Assembly (NCBI GenBank): GCA_017311185.1
Contig: JAESUZ010003165.1
Location: 434,001-498,000 of the forward strand
Length of the DNA stretch: 64,000 nt
Direction of reading: 5' to 3'
Source: Proteles cristata cristata
Lineage: Eukaryota > Chordata > Mammalia > Carnivora > Hyaenidae
In this document: positions 10,710 through 22,824 of the stretch, piece after piece
Position numbering within the stretch: position 1 is the first letter of the stretch
How the letters are laid out: the number at the start of each line of letters is the position of its first letter
Notes under the pieces: generated by a model
Told to the model about the DNA's origin: nothing
Databases searched by the model: none
Seen by the model: the letters and a program-made list of their open reading frames with translations, nothing else
Position numbers and translations under genes: made by a program

Positions 10710-11650
10710 AAGAATTTTACTTATCAATATTTATTGTTGATTTTAAAGCCAGAACACAAACTTGATGCATGTGCTCCATAATTATTCAAATGTCTTACTT
10801 TTTGCAAAGGAATCTGCAAGATATTTTGATATTTTTATCTACTTAAATTACTCTTACTAGTGCTCACAAGTATCTTTTCCTTACAAAAAGAAATTATCTT
10901 GACACATTAAAACAATAACAAGAGGGAAAGTCTGACAATGACGAGGCAGCATAGTTTCTCTTGGGATAAATGAACATCTCAAATATATTTCTTAAGTTCT
11001 TAATTGGTAAAAACATGATTACAAAGAACCATGGAGGACTTTTTCTATAGGAAAAAAGACCCCTTATAACTAAATCATTACGAATTATCCACACTCAAAA
11101 TAATAGGAGCTCCTGCTTTTATTTTACTTCAGAGCATAATGTGAAAATATAAAATGAGAAGTTCTACAAGAACATCTGCTAATTTTTAAAATGTTCACAT
11201 GCTCTGACTTGTGCTTTTCCAGTGATTTGTATTTAAATTCATTCCAATTCCAAAACCAAAATTTTCTCATTATATTTTAAGCCTGTTATTATCACCCTAA
11301 GGAAAATAAAATGTAACCTATTACCAACATGCCCATTAGCCTGCTTCATTAAATGTCCACAATTATAGTCTATTTGTCAGAAGTGTGTAAGGGGGACTCA
11401 AACAAATATATTCCAGGTGTAAACCCTGTTACTCCACAGACTTAACCGGATTCATTTTTTTCAGTCTTAACATCGGGATCATTCTGATTGGATTTCTACT
11501 TCATTACTCTACTTTCAATCACAGAGTGTTCGGGCATGTACAAAATAAAACTCAGCAACACAATAACTCGGCTTGCATGATAAGGTGAGCCCAAGCCCCT
11601 CTCCACCTCACATTTGCAAAGAGGATGCTTCTCTCTGTACTTGCATCCAA
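10710..11650. other. No recognised feature
   Basis: AT-rich stretch with no repeat or gene I can support. Confidence 0.5.
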
Positions 11651-11654
11651 TTCC

Positions 11655-12030
11655 AACTCATCCCCTCACTGGCTGTGTTTCTCTGGGCAAGTAAAAAACT
11701 CTTTAAGCCTCATATCCTTCTCTGTGAAATGGGGATAATAATATCTATCTCAGACAAACTGAGGGCTGATGGGGGTGGGGAAGAGGGAAGAGGGGAGAGG
11801 GGATATGGGCACGGAGGAGGGCACTTGTGGGCATGAGCACTGGGTGTTATATGGAAACCAACTTGACAATAAAGTATTTTAAAAAATAAAAAAAAAATAA
11901 TAAAATATAAAAACTACTACTGCATTAAAAAATAATAATAATATCTATCTCAGGAAGGTTCAGGGGAGCATAAATGAAAATGCACAAAGATGTAAAGCAC
12001 TTAGACTAGTAACAGGACACATTAACATGA
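11655..12030 (+). repeat. MIR split by an L1 tail
   Basis: The left part holds 'tctctgtgaaatggggataa' and the right part holds 'gatgtaaagcacttagacta', both canonical MIR text in the right order. They are separated by the L1 insertion at 11764-11934. Confidence 0.8.
11764..11934 (+). mobile_element. 5'-truncated L1 3' end
   Basis: Only the last ~110 bases of a carnivore L1 3' UTR remain: the G-rich tract, 'gggtgttatatggaaacc', then 'aacttgacaataaagtattt'. An A-rich tail follows, interrupted by 'actactactgcatt'. A perfect 19-bp duplication 'ataataatatctatctcag' is at 11745-11763 and 11935-11953. No coding sequence is retained. Confidence 0.93.
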
Positions 12031-12034
12031 TCTC

Positions 12035-12200
12035 CTTATGCAGCAGCTACTGAGTGCCAGGCAGTGTTCTGGGGACTTTCTGTGTATTAATTCCTTTACA
12101 TCTTTAATAGCCCCATGGGAGAGGTACAATTATCATCCTCCTTTAACAGATGAGAAGCCATCTGTAAACCACAGTCCTGGTTATTGCACAAAACAACAGG
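12035..12200 (-). repeat. MIR fragment
   Basis: Antisense MIR: 'tgagtgccaggcagtgttct', then 'tcctttaacagatgagaagc'. It lies back to back with the plus-strand MIR just upstream. Confidence 0.65.
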
Positions 12201-12204
12201 ACCA

Positions 12205-12564
12205 GATAAATGGGATTAACACTCACCACTCCAAGAGGCTCAGCAAGAAAAGTAAATCTTAATGCCCTAAGGCATCCATTGAATGAAACAAATTAAATTC
12301 TCTCCTATCAAACTAGAAAGTATCATCCACAGTACTTGTGAATAGTAGCTCAAATAGTATTCTGCTTTCTGTTGTTCAGCTGAAGAACTCGAAAGAAAGA
12401 AAGAGAGAGAGAGACTGAGAGAGAGGGAGGGAGGGAGGGAGGGTGGAAAAAGAAAGTACATACACCCTCAGTCCTACCCAATTATTCTCTGCCTTTCGTC
12501 AGCATTACCAATAGCCATGGTCCTATTTGCCTAAGTTGCGAAGCTCTGATTTCTTGTGGTAAGG
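12205..12564. other. No gene; GA/GGGA simple repeat
   Basis: Mostly unassigned. A purine-rich simple repeat with GAAA, GA and GGGA units spans about 12392-12442, and the open frames crossing it are artefacts. Confidence 0.6.
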
Positions 12565-12577
12565 AAATCAGACCAAA

Positions 12578-12795
12578 GGCACCTGGGTGGTTTAGCCCGT
12601 TAAGTATCAGACTTCAGCTCAGGTTATGACATCACAGTTGTCGGTTCGAGCCCCACATTGGGCTCTGTGCTGGCTGCTCCAAGCTTGGAGCCTACTTCAG
12701 ATTCTGTGTCTCCCTCTCTCTCTCTCTCTGCCCCTCCCCTGCTCATGCTCTGTCTTTCTTACTCTCTCTCTCTCAAAAATAAATAAACCTTAAAA
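12578..12795 (+). mobile_element. CAN-SINE
   Basis: Cat-type SINE with head 'ggcacctgggtggtttagcc', B box 'ggttcgagccc' and tail 'aaaaataaataaacc'. The duplication 'aaatcagacca' is at 12565-12575 and 12796-12806. Confidence 0.95.
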
Positions 12796-12809
12796 AAATC
12801 AGACCACAG

Positions 12810-14450
12810 AGGTTAAGACAGGAACATTCATCTTGGGGGGATGTGATCTAAAAATCTATACTCCGGTATGTGCTGGGATAATACATTGAGATATTAACTA
12901 GCTTTTTGGTTTTAATGCTGTTGAATGATGCAAAAGGACGAAATGACGTTGGGTAGTCTGTATTTTCTATTTTGCCTACTCATTCTCCACCCCTACCTTC
13001 TAAGAATGTACAGCCAGGCTTTCTGCACTCCACAGGGTGCACAGTGGTAAGTGCAGGCTGCCACACCGTGTAGGCTGCAGGGCTGAGGTGAAGTAGCCTT
13101 AAGAGAACATCTTTTCCTCGCTATAGTTTTCCAAAAGCCTTGTGCTAGGGAAACAAACAAGCTAATGCTTATGCATTCTGTGTGAGAGTGACAGATAAAG
13201 ATGGGGACAGGTGTCGCACAAGCAGCAAGTTTGTGCTGCTTGATGAAGGGCTTAATGAAGGGCTGGAAGCCCATGGGAACTTCAGCTTCTCCCTTACAGA
13301 ATCCCAGGAACAAGGCTGGGTCTCCATAGGAAACAACAGCAAAGTGGCCATGCAAGCTCCATTCGGAGTACCTGAGCCCACTAGATCTCCACATGCTGGT
13401 GACACAGTCGTCACAACACCATCTGACCCCAAGGGATTGGCTGGGAGATAAAAGTAGTCACATTAGAGGGTTCAACTACAGGGCTTTGGAAAGGGAGGGA
13501 AGGCTTTTGTGGTGGTGGTGGTGGTGGTTGCCAAACTGAGCTAGAGTCACAGGTGTCAAAAACATCTTACAGTGACACATTCTACGCCACAAAACCTGTC
13601 CCACCCAAAATGCCAGGACACTCTGTTAAGAGACACTGGCTGACAATGGGTTTCAAAGTGGAAACTACCTGGGAATAAAGGACCAAGGATCACCCCTGAA
13701 AGCTCCGCTCTGTGCAACACACTCAGGAAACGGACCCCACAATTTTGTGAGTGAGAGAGGGAGTGCCTTTATGACTGAGACTCCATTCAAGCAAGTGGGA
13801 TGGGAGTTCAGAGCTGGATTTAGATTTACTTAAAAGAAAGAAGTAATGTAACATTTCTCACATACTGGAGCTTACTGAAAAGACGGATACGCCCCACAGC
13901 TACTTCAATGTTAAGAGTACAGTGTTCAGGGCTTTTCTGAAAAGTACGATCAGCTCTTGAGCTGTCTTCTGAACACTCCTTGTATACTATCTTCTGGACT
14001 TTTCTGAAAATGGCCTTCCAGACTGCATCTACATCTTCGAACAACGAAGAAAGAACCAAGCCATGTTCCTGTCCTGAAGAGAATACTCCATATTTCTTTA
14101 CTCTGAACTTCTTATGAAAATGGCAGCAGTGATTGTATTTTTAAAGTTTTATTTTAAGCTATTTTATTTATAATCAATAAAATCTGGTCAAGCATCTGCA
14201 TATGCATCCATCCCACCTGACAATTGTTACATGTCACAAGAACACAAGAAGATTGGCAAGAGAGGACTCAGGCGGTACTTTATAAAGTGACACAAATTAT
14301 TAGTTTCGTGAGAAATGTCCGCACGTCACCTTAAAAGCTGTAAACAGCCACATGCACTAAAAAAAATAAGATTAGAAAGAGATATGAAGCATTTTCAACT
14401 TTTGTAGAAAAATAAATTTGAGCAAAAGAATAAAACAGTAGATGTAGCAT
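12810..14450. other. No recognised feature
   Basis: About 1.6 kb. The stretch 12990-13450 is somewhat GC-richer and opens frames of 87-133 codons on both strands, but none shows a domain, a signal peptide or splice-site logic. A short (GGT)n tract lies at 13510-13529. I treat it as unique non-coding sequence. Confidence 0.45.
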
Positions 14451-14470
14451 CTAAAAAATACTATATAGTG

Positions 14471-14687
14471 GGCCACCTGGGTGGTTCAGTTAGGTTAAGC
14501 ATCCAACTTCAGCTCAGGTCATGATCTCAGTTAGTGAGTTCAAGCCTTGCATCGGGCTCTGTGCTGACAGCTCAGAGCCTGGAGCCCCTTCAGATTCTGT
14601 CTCCTTTTCTCTTTGCCCCTCCTCCACTCACACTCTGTCTTTCCCTCTCTCAAAAACTAAACAAACATTAAAAAAAAATAAAAAATA
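14471..14687 (+). mobile_element. CAN-SINE
   Basis: Cat-type SINE with 'tgctgacagctcagagcctg'. A 17-bp duplication with two mismatches, starting aaaaatact, is at 14454-14470 and 14688-14704. Confidence 0.94.
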
Positions 14688-14886
14688 AAAAATACTCTAT
14701 GGTGTAATTAATCTTTATACTTTTCCTAAAAGGAAAGAGGAAGCAACATAATCCCTTTTGTATATGGGAGAAGATTGCACAAGGTCAGATTTCTTCCCCA
14801 AGGATAGTGATCTGTGGAGATGGGATCCAAATACTACAGAGATTGAGACACTAGTTAAATCCCATTCTCTTACAAGCACTGTATCT

Positions 14887-15094
14887 TTTTTTTTTTTTTA
14901 ACATTTATTCATTTTTGAGAGACAGAGCATGAGCAGGGTAAGGGCAGAGAAAGAGGCGACACAGAATGCGAAGCAGACTCCAGGTGCCGAGCTGTCAGCA
15001 CAGAGCCTGACACAGGGCTCAAACTCATGAACTGTGAGATCATGACTTGAACCGAAGTCAGCCACGCAACCTACTGAGCCACCCAGGCGCCCCG
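14887..15094 (-). mobile_element. CAN-SINE
   Basis: Reverse-oriented SINE: T tail at 14887-14899, 'gagctgtcagcacagagcct', and head complement 'gccacccaggcgccc'. The flanks share an imperfect 'ctatcttttt'. Confidence 0.93.
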
Positions 15095-15117
15095 ACAAGA
15101 CTATCTTTTTATAAAGA

Positions 15118-15335
15118 TAACACTCATTGAACACATAGTACATACAAAGCAGTATGCTTCAAATATTCATCTCACTTAAATTTTACTAAGAGGTAGATAT
15201 AATTTCCTCCATTTTACAGCTGAAGAAACTGAGGACAGTGACACTAAATAGCTTACACAAGGTACCCCAGCAAGTAAGTACTGACTGAAGTCCAGCCAGG
15301 ACTACTGGACTCCAAGGCCATGCTTCCAGCCATGA
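15118..15335 (-). repeat. MIR fragment
   Basis: Long antisense MIR: 'cattgaacacatagtacata', 'cctccattttacagctgaag', 'aaactgaggacagtgacact', then 'ctggactccaaggcc'. Confidence 0.78.
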
Positions 15336-15339
15336 GTTC

Positions 15340-16260
15340 TTCTCTCTTTACCTCTCACACAGTGAAGAGATTTCATGCATTTCGGAATTAACATGGATTC
15401 TCCCTAGTGGCCATCAAGGACTCTGGCACTGACAACTAAAATATGAATTGATAAGACTATTTGCAATTTCCTTAAAATGTTATGGTCATTGAAAAGAGCC
15501 CTGGTTTTATCTTTCATACTTCCCAGTCCCTTCCTGTATCATTAACACTATCATCACACGACATTTTAATGACTTGTTTCATGTGCCAGACACAAGATAC
15601 TTAAGGACAGGAAAGGTGTCTAGCATCATTTACCATACTCTCAACATCTAATCTCCAGGCAGGTCACATAGCAGGCTCTCAGTAAACATTTAATGAATGA
15701 AAAATTGAAGAAGCCAGGGCAGCCTTATAAGCTAAAGAAAGCATGGTGTAGTGGTAACACTTGACTTCACTGTCAACTACTGGATCATGATTGACTTAGA
15801 GAGAACCCCTGGTCCAAGGAGACAAAACAAAGAGCAGAGATGAACAACTGAAAGTCCCTCTATCTACAAAGCCTTTGGAAACTCTTCACAGGAGAAGTAA
15901 TGGCTAACCCCCCAACCGAGGCATGAAAGTCTCACACCTGGTTTTCTCTGTTTCCTACATCACACTTACTTTTATCCTTAAATTGCATATATTCATCTTA
16001 ATATCCCCCATACAACACAAAGCACCCACACATTCAGTCTTCATCGTCTACCAGTGTTTTTAGCATTGACCTTCAGTTATGATTTGTTTATGCCCCTTTT
16101 AAATAATGGCCGTCCCTTACCTATAGTATTTCTCCACAATCAAGCCTCAACTCCTATTCCAAATTTATTTCTCATTGTCTATCCCTTGACCCATTTTAGT
16201 GTCATCTAAAGAAAACTACCTGCTGATGTCCTGACAATCTTCCTTTGATCACGCAGTTCA
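15340..16260. other. No confident feature
   Basis: Mostly unassigned. The stretch 15650-15705 ('cacatagcaggctctcagta') resembles an L2/MIR 3' end. Confidence 0.45.
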
Positions 16261-16264
16261 CTTT

Positions 16265-16575
16265 GCATCAAATGCCCTTCAGTTTCATTCTTGAGCCCAG
16301 CTCAATTATCATTCCCTCCAGGAAGCCTTCACAAACCCGTTCCAAATGGACATAATTCTTTCCTCATCTCAATTCCAATATTTTGTCTATATTTTTCTTT
16401 TGGCATATATAAGTTTTCTCTATAAATTATATACTGTTTCACATTACCTACTAGATGAAAAGTTCCCTAAAGCCAAATGCCACTTATCAGTCACTTCTGT
16501 ATCTTTTACATCAAGTAACACAGAGTCTTCCACACAGCAGTGCTGTGTAAATCAATGAGTAAATCAATGAACGAA
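16265..16575 (+). repeat. L2 LINE 3' fragment
   Basis: L2 3' text: 'tccaggaagccttcacaaac', 'ctactagatgaaaagttccc', then the terminal 'atcaatgagtaaatcaatga', which resembles the tetranucleotide L2 end. Confidence 0.7.
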
Positions 16576-16619
16576 CAAGAAGTTAAGTGTATCTTTGTTC
16601 TGTTATTCTTGTCTTGAAC

Positions 16620-16785
16620 CTGGCTTAATAGAAAGGGCATTAATCATAAATCATAAATCCTAGTTCTGTTTTTCTCAGAAGTAGCTATGAATCTTAGGCA
16701 AGCTACTTAACCTTCATGGATTCTAGTTTCTTATCTGACAAAGGAGTGAACTAGGGTTGATCTCTCAGGCCAGTATTAATGTATC
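16620..16785 (+). repeat. MIR-like fragment
   Basis: Text such as 'cttaggcaagctacttaacc' and 'ggattctagtttcttatctg' matches the MIR core. Confidence 0.6.
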
Positions 16786-16844
16786 AATATGTTATACAGT
16801 ATAAAATATGTGAAAACTTTCAACCAGAGGAAACAGGATCCTCC

Positions 16845-17085
16845 TTACCCTTTGCCGAGTAACTCTCAGTGTTTCTTCAGAGTTCAACTCATCATCACTT
16901 CCAGAGAAATTTCCCTGATAACCATGATTACATCGAATCCCTCCATACAATGCTCTCTCACATCACTATAAATCTCCCCTTTGTAGGACCCATGATACTT
17001 AGGATTTTTATTCATTTCTGTATTATTTAATTAAAGTCTATTCCCATTTATCCTCCCTAGATTCAAAACAATGAATAAACAAGTG
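16845..17085 (+). repeat. L2 LINE 3' fragment
   Basis: 'agagaaatttccctgataac', 'acatcactataaatctcccc' and 'ttcatttctgtattatttaa' follow the order of the L2 3' region. Diverged. Confidence 0.55.
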
Positions 17086-17402
17086 TAATCTGTCTTGGAA
17101 TATGAGATCTTAGAAAGCAGAAGTATTTTTTCAGTAGTTTTCTTTGTAATGTATATAATTACGTATGTTTCAGCATTTAAATGCTTTCCAAAGATGATGA
17201 GAAAAGCTACGTGATCACAACTTCAAAGAGTTAATGTAGTTTTCAAAGCATCTAATTTGACATTTCATCAAAGACTATATATTCAAAGAATATGGTCTCA
17301 GACATTTCTAAGCATGAAATTTAAATTAAATTCTCTTTTGTTTTATTTTTCTCTTTGCTATGTTAATCTGCTTTTTCTTTCTCTATTTAAAAGAAATTTA
17401 TT

Positions 17403-17462
17403 GAGGAACCTATGTGGCTCAGTCGGTTGAGTGTCCAACTCTTGATTTGGGCTCAGGTCATT
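17403..17462 (+). mobile_element. CAN-SINE head stub
   Basis: Only the tRNA-related first ~60 bases remain ('gaacctatgtggctcagtcg' to 'gggctcaggtcatt'). The body, CT tract and A tail are missing. Retrotransposition truncates from the 5' end, so a head without a tail points to later deletion. Confidence 0.85.
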
Positions 17463-17715
17463 CAAAAGGTAACTACCAGCAGGCAGACCAGAAAAGAACA
17501 CCAGAATGTAAAGTATTACGAAACTGACAAATATCAAACTGAGTTTGTCATTCTGTTTACCCCCACATACCTCCTGATCTGAACTCCGTGCAGCTAAAAT
17601 CCTAAAAGTGAGCACTGTGGTGCGGACAGAGAGAGACCAAGAAGCAAACTTTTAGTTCAAAGAGAAGAAAAGAATTCTTACAGTTCAAGAGAATGGGGAA
17701 AATATTCATAGGCTC
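17463..17715. other. No recognised feature
   Basis: Short unassigned stretch following the SINE stub. Confidence 0.4.
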
Positions 17716-17719
17716 GTTT

Positions 17720-17767
17720 CTCTTCTCTTCTTTTCTTTTTCGTTTTTCCTTTCTTTTCTTTCTTTTC

Positions 17768-17821
<54 letters not shown>

Positions 17822-17838
17822 TTTTTCTTTCTCTCTTT
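17720..17838. repeat. (CTTT)n microsatellite
   Basis: Pyrimidine-rich tract with a clean CTTT core at about 17768-17819. The Lys/Glu-rich minus-strand and Phe/Ser-rich plus-strand frames across it are artefacts. Confidence 0.96.
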
Positions 17839-18245
17839 GACCTTCTTGTGCTCTAATAAAGAGGTAATATTGTCCAAAAGGGCGATGGGTAGAGAGGTAG
17901 CAGTGAAAAGCAGCCAGTAATATGAAAATAGAAGCCATAACTATATGGAAGGGCAATCTTTCTGTTCATTGGAGTTCCAGTAGTATAGGAACAAATCCCT
18001 TGCTTTTATTTCTTCTCTTGGTTGGCCCTCCCACTTCTTGGCCCAAGAATTAGTGCAATTGGAGAAATAGGCAGTTTTTGGCCCGGGAACCATAAAGAGT
18101 AGCCCAGGGAACTGGAAAGAACTAGAAAGGTAGTACAGTGGAAAGAAATCCTATAAAATTGTTTATGAACACTTTAGTTCACCCCTTATCTATGCCTATT
18201 AAGATCTGGCCTTCATTGGTATATCAAAGATTTTGAAAATTGGCT
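17839..18245. other. No recognised feature
   Basis: Unassigned; no gene signal. Confidence 0.4.
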
Positions 18246-18249
18246 AACA

Positions 18250-19760
18250 GAGCCCAGGTCCCAGATAGACCACTGAGTAATGCAAATGCTGGACAGATTC
18301 AAATAGTACTGCAAAACTTTGAGAGTGAACTACCATGAGAACTAACAAAAGGCAAACAGAAAGCAGTTTGAAATTATGGCCTAAACCTAACCAAGTCAAA
18401 TGTTTGCTAAAACAAAAATAACAACATTTTCCATAGCCTTGAAATAAGACCCATTGTCCCACAACATTATCTTCAAAGCACCCATAATAAAATGCAAAAT
18501 TTCTCAGTAATGAAGGGCTATGAAAATTTCAACCCACAGAGCAAGACATTTAACACACATCAAGGATGAAATAGCACCTATGTAAAAATCATCTGACAAA
18601 TATTATGAAGCAGCTATTTTAAAAATGTTCAAATGATACTAATACACTTGAGACAGATATTAAAATAGAAAGTATCAGAAAAGCATATATAGACAAACCA
18701 AATTTTAGAAGTAAAATATACAATAACTGAAATTAAAAATTCACTGATGAACTCAAGAGCAGATGACAAAGGAAAGCATCAGTGAACTTGAAGATAGATC
18801 ATTAGAAAGTACTGAATCTAAACCAGAGTTGGGAAAAACCTTTGAAAAAGAATGAACGGAACAGAATGAAATGAAAATGGACACGGATCTGTCGGCCAAA
18901 ACAAAATGACTAATATTTACATCATCAAAGTGTCTGAAAGAGAGGGAAAAGGGTGGTGCTGAAAAAACTTTTTAAGAAATAATGGCTGAAAATTTCCCCA
19001 ATTTGGTGAAACACAGATTAAACAGGGTGAATGATTTCCAAATAGGATAAACTCAGAGCAATCCATGCCCAGGCACAAAATCAAATAGGTGAAAGCTAAT
19101 GACAAAGAAAAAGTACTTTGAAAATTGCCAAAGAAAAATGATGCACTACCTATAAGGGAACAATAATTCAAATAAGTATGGGTTTCTTATCAGAAGTCAT
19201 GGAAGGCAGAAGGAACTGAAACAATTTTAACATGCTGAAAGAAAAGAACCATAACCCAGAATTCTCTATTCAATAAAGTTACCATTCAGGAATAAAGATG
19301 AAATAATGACATTTTCAAATGAATGGAACGAAGAGAGTTTGTAACCAGCAGACCTGGAAAAGAATATTAAAGGAGCTTTTTCAAACAGAATGGAAATGAT
19401 AATAAAATGACACTTCAAGAGAGTCATATACAATTGTTAAAAAACAAGTCATTATACCTTTACGCGTTCACATGAATAAATATTCATTTGCAAATTGCAA
19501 ATAGCAGAACCATATTTCTATTATAATCAAAATGGTTTAGGTAACAAGGGGATAACTAGTTAGCTATCTAGAAAGATAAATAAGATCAATGACAGACGTA
19601 TACACATATAAAATTTATAGAAAGACATGTAAGAATGTATTAATAGTGAATAACTGTAAATGGAATTGGGGGAACTAAAAGTTTTATTTTCCCTTTGCAG
19701 CCTTTACTATCATTGAAACTTTATACCTTCAAAATGTATTAATTATACAATTTTTAAAGA
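18250..19760 (+). mobile_element. HAL1/L1M-type LINE fragment
   Basis: Ancient L1-related element of the ORF1-only (HAL1) type. Text such as 'agagcaagacatttaacaca', 'ataatggctgaaaatttccc', 'cagaattctctattcaataa' and 'taaccagcagacctggaaaa' runs in the expected sense order. Frames are heavily broken. The 3' edge is approximate. Confidence 0.65.
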
Positions 19761-19949
19761 ATTACTCAGTATTCTACCTTAGTGGTATGAAATTTTCAGC
19801 AGTATGAGATTTCCCTATTGCTATTACACATTAAATTCTTATTACAGTGCATACTGGGAAAACGTCTCCCATATCCTCCATCTAACATGGGAATCTAGGG
19901 TTCCCATAATACCTATGGTTTCCTTTTTATTCAGTTGTATTCCCATTAT

Positions 19950-20430
19950 TTATTCATTTACACATACTTATTTGAGCATACATTCTGTCATGGAACTAAA
20001 GTCTGAATTCAAAATCTCTGACCTTACAAAATTGATATTCTCTGAGAACACTGTGGGATACATTACTCTGAGGCTACATTTCTAAAAATATGTAAAAAGA
20101 CAAAATAATTATAAATTGATTAATGTGATAAAAACTAACAAAAGATAACAAAAAATAACAAAAATTAACAACAACAACTAAAAACAACAAAAGACAACCC
20201 AAAGCCACAACAAAATAAAGGTGGAAGGAACTTACTTTTTAGATGAGGTTTAGAAAGGAATTTACTTTTTAAATAGGTAACAGTCTCCCAAAGGAGAGAT
20301 AGTTGTGCTAATATGTAAAGAACTTAAAGAATAAAAACAAGTCAGCTCCATTAAGAATAGAAAAGAACAATACATACAGGACATAAAGCATGTGCAAAGG
20401 TCCTGAAGTGGAAAAGAAATTCATTATTTC
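19950..20430 (-). repeat. Possible L2 fragments with (AAC)-rich tract
   Basis: 'cttatttgagcatacattct' and 'gcatgtgcaaaggtcctgaa' resemble antisense L2. A run of AACAAAA units spans about 20135-20190. Low confidence on the family. Confidence 0.4.
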
Positions 20431-20434
20431 AGCA

Positions 20435-21405
20435 TCCAGACATGAATATACATAGGCAATGTCTCATAACCTTATTTCTCCTCCAAAGGCTTAAAAGTCC
20501 ATTGAAAGGAAAGAAGCAACTGCCTTCACAAAGTATCCTATCAAAGGGACTTGCCTTAATTAGGTATCTCAGGAAACAATCTTACACATACACAAAAACA
20601 AAACAAAACAAAACAAAACTGATTGCACCTTTCTATTCTTCTCCTGACCCTTAAAAAGTTTATCAGTAAAACAACATGCTTACAGTGTCCCATAAAAATA
20701 TACTAGTAACATCAGCCAATGTTCAGAGCAATGCTCAGGAACTTACCTCACTTACTGTGATTCCTTTTCCAGCCTCAGAAGACAGTTTTGTGACCCTGTC
20801 TCCTCTAGTGCTCTCCCAAGAAGTTGGACCTACCTCAGTTCAGCTTGAGATTTCAGGACCTCCCTTCCAGGGACGCAGCCTCACAGATCATGATACTCTC
20901 CTACTCACCTGGATTATGGCCAACTCATCCCAACCTGGAGTTCACGGAAGAGGTGAGGTGGTTGGGGAGGTGGAAAGACAAACAGTATCCATAATCTGGT
21001 CTTTAGCAACTTTCTGCCAAAGTCCCCTGGATAAAAAGCTATGCTCAGGCCAGATGAAATTGCTCTCTACGTTCACCCTCATGTTTTGCTCCATGTTCCT
21101 GTTCATGTGATGCATTCAGCTCAGGCTTGCATATTCAAAGAGCATCTAAGTCCAAGCAAATGGTGTAGTGAGTGCAGTCAGATGGGGATAATAGAGAGGA
21201 GTGAGACTGAGATAACTAGAAAATGCTTCTTCTACCTAAGGCATTCAAATTCCGACTTAAGAAAAAAAGACAAAAGCAAAAAACAAAACAAAACAAAACA
21301 AAAAAAAACCACACACCACACTAGTCCTACCAAACTCATTTGCAGGCTGAATCCAGTTGATCACTCATGCAGTTTGTGACCTCCTTAGTTCCCCACATCA
21401 AGATT
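20435..21405. other. No gene call; longest non-repeat open frame
   Basis: A 144-codon frame runs 20676-21110 (+). It shows no domain, signal sequence or family I recognise, and it is a plausible chance frame at this window size. An (AAAAC)n tract lies at about 21279-21308. I do not call a gene. Confidence 0.4.
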
Positions 21406-21519
21406 TTGCGTGTCCTTTAAGGCTTTCAAGCATTGTCTCTCCCATAAAACTTATGTTAATGCCCTGAATATGGGTGAGAACTTCTGTCTCCACTTGATAG
21501 GAAGAAAAAGTAAAGAACA

Positions 21520-21690
21520 TACAGCCAGGAGACTTGAGTTAAATTCACTCACTCATCTATGATTTAAGGCAATTCATATCTCTGAACCTCTCAGTTTCCT
21601 CACCTACCTCAGATGGTCACTTTGAAGATTAAACCAGAAAATACATGCAAAAATCCCCCACATAAATATTAATTCAAACTGTAATTACTG
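21520..21690 (+). repeat. MIR fragment
   Basis: 'atatctctgaacctctcagt', 'ttcctcacctacctcagatg' and 'gaagattaaaccagaaaata' match the MIR core and 3' half. Confidence 0.65.
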
Positions 21691-21817
21691 ACATCTTCAA
21701 CACAGAAATAACTTTTACTCAAGGCTAGATTAATATCCCTCTTTCCTGGATCTTTCCTATATAAGCATTTGCCCAGCAAAGTACCTGACACACTTTCTCA
21801 AAATCTTGTCCTATGTG

Positions 21818-22034
21818 GGGCGCCTGGGTGGCTTAGTCGGTTAAGCGTCCGACTTTCGCTTAGGTCATGATCTCGCTGTTCGTGGGTTCGACCCCCGCGT
21901 CGGGCTCTGTGCTGACTGCCAGTTCAGAGCCTGGAGCCTGTTTCAGTCTGTGACTCCCTCTCTCTCTGACCCTCCCCTGCTCACGCTGTCTATCTCTCTC
22001 TCTCTCCTAGAAATAAATAAAACATTTAAAAAAA
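21818..22034 (+). mobile_element. CAN-SINE, young 'ttcgctt' subfamily
   Basis: Nearly intact copy with 'gcgtccgactttcgcttagg', 'gactgccagttcagagcctg' and 'ctctctcctagaaataaata'. An 18-bp duplication, aaaatcttgtcctatgtg, is at 21800-21817 and 22035-22052 with two differences. Confidence 0.96.
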
Positions 22035-22054
22035 AAAATCTTGCCCTATATGTA

Positions 22055-22800
22055 ACTCAGATGCTTCACAAGGAGCTTCAAGTCTTACTTCACAGCAAAA
22101 ATTTAAAAAAATATTTACGAGAACATTTTTGTATTTGACCAGATACAAATGGGGGCCTTGGGTATATATATCACTAAATTGCAGACATAAAAAGAAAAAA
22201 CTTAATATAGCTATTTTGTACCTACCCAAGTGAACTCTTTATGATAATGAATTCAACTTGCATATTCTTTTTGTCTACAGAATATTCAAAACATCCTCAC
22301 AGATTTCTATTACTCTTGTCATTGACTCATTTCTATTAAAACTCAGTTATTTTGTCAAAACCCCTGAAAATACTTTCCAAAAGTGATTTGCCACAAACAG
22401 ATTGAGTCAATCATAGATAAATCACTTGTCTATCTCTGCTGTTACTTACAAAAATAAATTTGCATTCAACTTCCGATACCAAGGACAATCAGAAATACAC
22501 ACAGATAGACACAATGACGTCCACAGTCAGTCTCTTCCTAATTTAAATGTGAGGACTTCCTTGTCTTATATTCTTCTTCAAAAATACATACTCTCCCATT
22601 GAACAATTCGCACATTCAAACTAATATCCTTAAATTATGAGGATATGATTCAAAGTCATTTTAAAGTCTCATAATGCTCTTCACGGATAAAATCTATAAA
22701 ACGTTAGGGTTACATTTCACTGATCTAAATTTGATATAAATCTTACTTTATGTGAGCTAATAATCCCCTGTCTTTATAAGTTGGTGCTACAACTTATTTT
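22055..22800. other. No recognised feature
   Basis: AT-rich, repeat-poor; no gene signal. Confidence 0.45.
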
Positions 22801-22824
22801 TATTAAAATCGACACGGATTTGAG

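Noticed and set aside
12993..13432. Overlapping frames of 133 and 87 codons (minus) and 89 codons (plus)
   Set aside because: Mutually overlapping frames on both strands without motifs indicate a stop-poor stretch, not exons.
17602..17956. Lys/Glu-rich and Phe/Ser-rich frames
   Set aside because: Translations of the CTTT microsatellite.
20676..21110. 144-codon plus-strand frame in non-repeat sequence
   Set aside because: No domain, signal peptide, splice logic or codon signature that I can see; such a length arises by chance in 64 kb. Kept as unproven rather than called a gene.
21818..21910. tRNA-like sequence with A and B boxes (and the same in about 35 other places)
   Set aside because: These are SINE heads derived from tRNA, without a proper acceptor stem or discrete tRNA end, so no tRNA gene is called.
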